Source: Actinomycetota bacterium (GTDB lineage: Bacteria > Actinomycetota > Actinomycetes > S36-B12). Taken from it: 17,620 bases of DNA. How positions within the stretch are numbered: position 1 is the stretch's first letter; each line of letters begins with the position of its first letter. Shown here piece by piece: positions 13,593 to 17,620 of the stretch. The notes beneath the pieces were generated by a model. The model saw only the letters and a list, made by a program, of their open reading frames with translations, was not told the origin of the DNA and ran no database searches. The DNA lies in NCBI GenBank assembly GCA_947472655.1, contig CANJCG010000020.1:1-17620 (forward strand), given 5' to 3'. The translations under genes and the position numbers were made by a program.

Positions 13593-15122
13593 CTAGGACC
13601 AGCTGATTGATTTAATCTCAGTGAAGTCTTCTAAACCGTGATGGCCCCATTCGCGCCCAAGACCGCTCTGCTTAAAGCCACCGAAAGCGCCAGCCTGACC
13701 AATGCCCGACGGAGTCGAACCCCAGCCAGGTCCTTGGCCTGCTCCTGTGCCCGTTCCTGCCTGCGGATCTGAAGCCACTCCTTGCGCACCCAACATGCCC
13801 GTGCGAATCTGGCGAGCCACGTTGAAGGCACGACCCGTGTGGTTTGCGATTACTCCGCCGCCGAGTCCGTAAATGGAATCGTTTGCGATGCGAACTGCAT
13901 CATCATCATTACCTGAGTAAGGGATGACCGTCATGACTGGTCCGAAGATCTCTTCTTGCGCAATACGCATTGAGTTGTCACCGATCAAGATGGTGGGCTC
14001 ATAGAAGAATCCCTTAGTCATATGTGCCGGACGCTTTCCACCCGTCACCAATTCCGCACCTTGTTCAATGCCAGATTGAACCAATGCCTCAACCCTTGAC
14101 CGCTGTAGCTCGCGGATCAGTGGTCCAAGAACTGTCGATGGATCATTTGGATCCCCGATCTTCGCAGCTGCAACCGCGTCAGCAACTCCGCTGCGGTAGG
14201 CATCCATGAGATGCACTGGCAAAAGCAGTCGCGTTTGAATCGCACAACCCTGACCGCAATGGGTGAGCACTCCACCGAAACCAATAGTGCGAGCATAACT
14301 TTCAGGAACATCGCCAAGAATAACTTGAGCACTCTTGCCACCGAGTTCTAACTGAACACGCTTGAGAGTTGGCGCGCTCGACGCCATGATCCGCCGGCCT
14401 GTGGCTGTTGAGCCAGTAAACGTCACCATGTCAACCATTGGATTCGAAGTTAATTCATCGCCAACTTCGCCTGCGCCAGTAATCACGTTAATCACGCCAG
14501 CCGGAATTCCTGCTTCCTGCGCGGCTCGGGCAATCAACATTGCATCAAGCGGAGTCCACGAGTGCGGCTTCAACACAACCGTGCAGCCAACAGCAAGAGC
14601 TGGAGCTACCTTGACCATGTTGAGCATGAAAGGGAAATTAAACGGTGTGATCGCTGCGACTACGCCAATCGGCTCGCGAAATAAGGCTTGCCCTGTAACG
14701 CCAACGGTCCCGCCTTGGATCATGCCAACCGGTTCCATCCACTGCATCTCATGCTGAATCTGCATTGCATTTGAACGCAACATTCCGATTGCTCCATAAC
14801 CCTGAATCATGTCGGTCGCGAAGCTCGTGGTGCCTGTTTCGGCAACAATTAATTCACGCAGTTCGTCAGCGCGTGATTCCAAAATTTCAGCCATGCGCAC
14901 CAGATATCCAGCCCGCTCAGCAGGCTTCATCCAAGGCCAAGGCCCATGATCGAATGCATGGCGAGCAGCTTCGATCGCCCGCTTTGCAGTTTTCACTGTT
15001 GCTTCTGGCACGTGGCCAATGACTTCTTCATTGGCTGGGTTGATCACCTCAATGGGAGCAAGCTCATCGTCAGTAACCCATTCACCATTGATGAATAGGT
15101 CGAAATCCCATTGCTTGGCCAT
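13593..15122 (-). CDS. NAD(P)+-dependent aldehyde dehydrogenase
   Basis: Oxidises an aldehyde to a carboxylic acid; cytoplasmic, ALDH superfamily, 509 residues. Visible sites are TPFNFP at 159-164 (oxyanion N162), KPHSWTP at 185-191, FTGST at 235-239, general base E259 in LELGGK, catalytic C293 in HCGQGC, EEIFGPV at 390-396, and GGFKQSGLGRE at 481-491. At position 188 a serine stands where NAD-preferring ALDHs carry the ribose-binding glutamate (KPSE), so NADP+ may be accepted. Residues about 449-478 are a glycine-rich stretch longer than usual before the FGGFKQSG block. The ATG at 15122 has GGGAG upstream at good spacing; the reading frame extends to 15386, but without family homology. It probably forms an operon with the downstream VOC gene. 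The substrate is unknown. Confidence 0.95.
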   Translation of the reverse strand: MAKQWDFDLFINGEWVTDDELAPIEVINPANEEVIGHVPEATVKTAKRAIEAARHAFDHGPWPWMKPAERAGYLVRMAEILESRADELRELIVAETGTTSFATDMIQGYGAIGMLRSNAMQIQHEMQWMEPVGMIQGGTVGVTGQALFREPIGVVAAITPFNFPFMLNMVKVAPALAVGCTVVLKPHSWTPLDAMLIARAAQEAGIPAGVINVITGAGEVGDELTSNPMVDMVTFTGSTATGRRIMASSAPTLKRVQLELGGKSAQVILGDVPESYARTIGFGGVLTHCGQGCAIQTRLLLPVHLMDAYRSGVADAVAAAKIGDPNDPSTVLGPLIRELQRSRVEALVQSGIEQGAELVTGGKRPAHMTKGFFYEPTILIGDNSMRIAQEEIFGPVMTVIPYSGNDDDAVRIANDSIYGLGGGVIANHTGRAFNVARQIRTGMLGAQGVASDPQAGTGTGAGQGPGWGSTPSGIGQAGAFGGFKQSGLGREWGHHGLEDFTEIKSISWS

Positions 15123-15512
15123 AACCGTCTCCCTTGGAAAGTACTCCGCGCCTACCACGTGAAGTTCACATTTAGAGTGCTCGAATTTTGATCCTAGTCG
15201 ATAGGCATTCATCGACTGGTGGAACCGAATTCGTTCAAAAAGAATAATGCGAAACTTTCGTTCACGTGGGCGATTTGTGTAAGTCATGCTTAATTTCAAG
15301 GAAGTGGGTTTATGGGGTGACAGGGCGACGAATCCGGACAAAAGCCCGCCATGAATCCTGACCTGCACGTACGCTGACGACTTCACAACACTTCAATCAA
15401 CTTGAGGCTAAAACTCGTCCGCGCCCTGACCCTGTTTATTCACCTGTCGCGGTTTCCGATAGCGCGCTGAACTCTAGCTTTTCACTCGTGTAAGTCCGGT
15501 CACCATGGTTGG
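15123..15512. other. 390-base divergent spacer between ALDH and AKR genes
   Basis: No gene is supported here. The spacer should carry promoters for both divergent genes. Visible elements: the palindrome GTGAA-G-TTCAC at 15159-15169; CCACGTGAA at 15155-15163 with its exact inverse TTCACGTGG at 15261-15269; a dyad at 15196-15217, listed separately; on the ALDH strand TAGGAT at 15191-15196, a possible -10 without a clear -35; and on the AKR strand TAGCTT at 15475-15480, also a possible -10 with a weak -35. The cluster of dyads near the ALDH side suggests regulated expression. Confidence 0.6.
15196..15217 (-). promoter_or_regulatory. candidate operator upstream of ALDH
   Basis: AGTCGAT (15196-15202) and ATCGACT (15211-15217) are perfect 7-bp inverted repeats around eight bases, a 22-bp dyad of the size bound by TetR- or LacI-type dimers. 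It abuts the candidate -10 TAGGAT on the ALDH strand and lies 74-95 bases upstream of the ALDH ATG. No regulator gene is next to it, and the binding factor is unknown. Confidence 0.45.
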
Positions 15513-16376
15513 ATGCCAGCCATGGCTAATACGCACAGGAAAGTTGCCGACCGAGAAGTCATGTCGATCGGCTTTGGAGCAATGCGCTTGGGTTTAGAAG
15601 GTCGACCCAGCGCTGAAGATTCTGTGGGCACACTTCATGCCGCCTTCGATGCCGGTGTGCAGTTGATTGATACTGCCGTCAACTACTGCTCAAGCCCAGA
15701 AGAATTTGGATACGACGAAGCCCTTGTGGCTCGAGCCCTACGTGAATGGTCAGGTGACCGAGATCAGATATCTGTCATTTGCAAGGGCGGCGTACTTCGC
15801 ACCGAAACGGAACAAGTGCTGCTCAACGGAACCCCTGAGAATTTGCGTTGGTCATGCGACACAAGTCTACGTTCGTTAGGCGTCGACCAAATTTGGCTCT
15901 ACCTACTGCACGGAGTGGATCCGAAAGTTCCATTCGAGGAATCCATCGGAGCTCTCATCGAACTCCAACGTGAAGGAAAAGTTCAACACATTGGCTTGTC
16001 TAATATTGGACGTAGGCAACTAGTACAAGCTCAAGAACTTATGACGGTTGCTAGCGTGCAAAACGGTTTGTCACTTTGGAATCGTGCTTCTTTGCCGCTT
16101 GCACACTTATGTGCAGAACTCGGCATTGCTTTTCACGCTTACGGCCCGCTTGGGTCGCGCAGCCAAGACTTGATGAACCCCACCCTCACTTCTATCGCTA
16201 CGAGACACGGCAGGTCGCCTGCACAGGTGGCCTTGGCTTGGGTTCTTGCTCAAACCAATACAACAATCCCGATCCCTGGCGGGAGACGACCCGAATCAGT
16301 GAGAGATAGTGCTGCTGCATCTGATCTGGAGTTGTCGGAGCAGGACCTCGCTGAATTAGACAGCATGCAGCAATGA
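15513..16376 (+). CDS. aldo/keto reductase family oxidoreductase
   Basis: An NADPH-linked (beta/alpha)8-barrel reductase of carbonyl compounds, 287 residues. The catalytic tetrad is visible as D53 and Y58 (IDTAVNY), K91 (ICKGG) and H133 (LLHGVD). The barrel then shows GKVQHIGLSN, SVQNGLSLWNR and the cofactor-phosphate region TTIPIPGGRRPESVRDSAAA typical of AKRs. It is slightly shorter than most family members (about 310-330). The start is uncertain: ATG 15513 or ATG 15522, neither with a strong ribosome binding site. It is transcribed away from the ALDH gene and shares its upstream spacer. It ends 16 bases from the convergent LLM gene with no obvious terminator between. The substrate is unknown. 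Confidence 0.9.
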   Translation: MPAMANTHRKVADREVMSIGFGAMRLGLEGRPSAEDSVGTLHAAFDAGVQLIDTAVNYCSSPEEFGYDEALVARALREWSGDRDQISVICKGGVLRTETEQVLLNGTPENLRWSCDTSLRSLGVDQIWLYLLHGVDPKVPFEESIGALIELQREGKVQHIGLSNIGRRQLVQAQELMTVASVQNGLSLWNRASLPLAHLCAELGIAFHAYGPLGSRSQDLMNPTLTSIATRHGRSPAQVALAWVLAQTNTTIPIPGGRRPESVRDSAAASDLELSEQDLAELDSMQQ

Positions 16377-16392
16377 ATTTGCCTATAAAGAA

Positions 16393-17247
16393 TTAAGGAA
16401 AAATTCGTAACAAGGAAGCGCCGACTTCTTGCATCGCTTCAGCTTCAAGCATGCCTAACACGACCACACCTTGCGCGCCTGCATCCGCCAGTTCCATTAG
16501 CTGATGTTCAAACTTTGCCAGGTCTTTTCCTGGTGATACGAATGCCGTGCGAGTGATCTGGTTATAGTCGCGCCCTACCCGTTCGCAGTGCTCTCGCAAA
16601 ACAGCGTACTTGTGACGCACAGTCTTCGCGTCGCCAAATACATTGCACGCATCAGCATGTCTTGCAACGATGTCAAGCGTGCGCTTTTCTCCGCCGCCGC
16701 CGACCAAAATGGGAATCGAACCACGAATTGGCCTCGGACTGTTGTATGCATTGGTAACCGAATAGTGCTTGCCTGCAATGGTTGAATGTTCATTGCCCAT
16801 CAGTGCTGTGCAGATACTAAGTGCCTCATCGAGGCGGTCCATTCGCTCCCCTGTTGTGGGAAAATCGAAGCCATAAGCAGCATGCTCATCAACATCCCAG
16901 GCTGCTCCAACTCCCAAAATGGCACGACCATCGGAAATAACGTCCAGAGTTGTTACTGCTTTCGCGAGGAAGGCCGGATTACGCAAGGTGACTGGGCTGA
17001 CGAGCGCATAGAGTTTTACTGTCGTCGTGCGCATCGCCAGTGCGCCGAGAAGGGTGTACGCCTCGAACATCGGGGAGGTCGGTCCACCACCAGTGCCATT
17101 TTGATGCATGTGATCCGGCACTGAGATCGCATCGAAACCGACCTGTTCAGCGAGGATCGCAGCAGCACATGCGCGTTCGAATACCGCGACGCCATCATCT
17201 ATCGAACCGTACGAGCCCAGATGCAAGCCCCGCTTGAACACTCCCAT
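16393..17247 (-). CDS. LLM-class flavin/F420-dependent oxidoreductase
   Basis: A luciferase-like monooxygenase-fold enzyme of 284 residues, of the type that in Actinobacteria often uses coenzyme F420. Marks include GLHLGSYG at 7-14, FDAISVPDHM at 38-47, DVISDGRAILGVGAAW at 102-117, PILVGGGGEKRTL at 179-191 and HADACNVFG at 197-205, the last two characteristic of F420-linked subfamilies. ATG 17247 is preferred: it begins just before the conserved first strand and has AAGGA nine bases upstream. An open extension to 17280 would overlap the hydrolase gene. The hydrolase stop is four bases upstream, so the two are probably translationally coupled. F420 versus FMN is inference from subfamily resemblance; the substrate is unknown. 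Confidence 0.9.
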   Translation of the reverse strand: MGVFKRGLHLGSYGSIDDGVAVFERACAAAILAEQVGFDAISVPDHMHQNGTGGGPTSPMFEAYTLLGALAMRTTTVKLYALVSPVTLRNPAFLAKAVTTLDVISDGRAILGVGAAWDVDEHAAYGFDFPTTGERMDRLDEALSICTALMGNEHSTIAGKHYSVTNAYNSPRPIRGSIPILVGGGGEKRTLDIVARHADACNVFGDAKTVRHKYAVLREHCERVGRDYNQITRTAFVSPGKDLAKFEHQLMELADAGAQGVVVLGMLEAEAMQEVGASLLRIFP

Positions 17248-17251
17248 GAAA

Positions 17252-17620
17252 TTAGATCCTTGAGCTTTCCCATAAACCAAGTGCCGTGGAAATCGCAGCG
17301 ACGAGCACTAGTGGCTGGTCAAGCATCGGATGATGACCGGACTGCGGCAACTCAACCACTGGAATTTTGTTACCGACGGCCTCACGCAAACCATCGACCA
17401 CTGCCTGGGAGACGATGCCAAACTCGGCGCGCAACAACACAGTAGGACACTGCAGACTCTGGAGTTTCTCGTTCAACGAACGACCCCGAGTCTGGTTGAA
17501 GAAACTGGGGTCATACTTCCAGGTCCAACCACCATCAACCTGCTTCAGCGACTGTTCGGCCACATGCCTGCCCACGTACTGCAAGATCACGTCTTGTTCA
17601 GGAATCGTGCGAAAACGTTC
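17252..17620 (-). CDS. alpha/beta hydrolase, C-terminal part (truncated by right edge)
   Basis: The last 122 codons of an alpha/beta-hydrolase-fold protein. The frame is open from the window edge, so the N-terminal half, including the nucleophile elbow, lies outside. Seen here are the strand and loop CPTVLLRAEFG, normal for the region of the catalytic acid, and the C-terminal block SGHHPMLDQP, which supplies the catalytic histidine. A cap-domain-like helix region precedes these. A GTG codon at 17590 could be misread as a start but is most likely internal. The stop is four bases upstream of the LLM ATG, and the LLM ribosome binding site lies inside its last codons, so the two form an operon. 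Esterase, epoxide hydrolase or ring-cleavage hydrolase activity cannot be distinguished. Confidence 0.82.
   Translation of the reverse strand, partial: ERFRTIPEQDVILQYVGRHVAEQSLKQVDGGWTWKYDPSFFNQTRGRSLNEKLQSLQCPTVLLRAEFGIVSQAVVDGLREAVGNKIPVVELPQSGHHPMLDQPLVLVAAISTALGLWESSRI

Noticed and set aside
15123..15386. N-terminal extension of the ALDH by 88 codons
   Set aside because: Family homology starts at the ATG at 15122, which has a good ribosome binding site; the upstream part holds likely promoter dyads.
17248..17280. Upstream start of the LLM gene at 17280
   Set aside because: It would overlap the hydrolase coding end and add 11 residues before the conserved first strand; ATG 17247 has a ribosome binding site.

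Overview
The window looks like chromosome from a mid-GC (by eye about half GC) actinobacterium with compact spacing. Pointers to Actinobacteria are an LLM-class oxidoreductase of the F420-linked type, a P450 and aldehyde dehydrogenase of actinobacterial style, TTG/GTG starts, and probable leaderless genes with a TAnnnT -10 box six bases before the start codon. A planktonic or aquatic lineage is only a guess. No rRNA, tRNA, CRISPR array, insertion sequence or phage gene was seen.

Layout. 1-1242 (-): ClC-type chloride channel/transporter, cut by the left edge. 1455-2360 (+): ATP-grasp ligase related to DcsG/RimK. 2377-2422: hairpin terminator shared with glnN, a type III glutamine synthetase (2439-4613, -), whose upstream region holds three dyads, one resembling a GlnR box. 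4770-6029 (-): ABC1/UbiB-type atypical kinase. 6213-6977 (+): SDR oxidoreductase with a clear leaderless promoter. 6987-8306 (-): DEAD-box RNA helicase. 8307-8660: 354-base divergent spacer with an unusual dyad flanked by 8-bp direct repeats. 8661-9098 (+): Fur-family regulator, whose stop codon overlaps that of a short SbcD/Mre11-like phosphoesterase (9095-9853, -). 9998-11317 (-): secreted branched-chain-amino-acid-type binding protein with a textbook terminator. 11318-11764: AT-rich spacer. 11765-12982 (+): cytochrome P450, then a very strong bidirectional terminator. 13087-15122 (-): VOC-fold protein and aldehyde dehydrogenase, probably one operon. 15513-16376 (+): aldo/keto reductase. 16393 to the right edge (-): LLM flavin/F420-type oxidoreductase, coupled to an alpha/beta hydrolase cut by the edge.

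How it fits together. The left two thirds is mostly housekeeping and stress functions: nitrogen assimilation, RNA remodelling, metal-responsive regulation and nucleic acid repair. The right third (11765-17620) is dense in oxidoreductases: P450, VOC protein, ALDH, AKR, LLM enzyme and hydrolase. It could be a pathway for oxidising an unidentified hydrophobic or cyclic substrate, but the genes lie in at least four transcription units, so a shared pathway is inference. All calls come from reading motifs; no database search was run.
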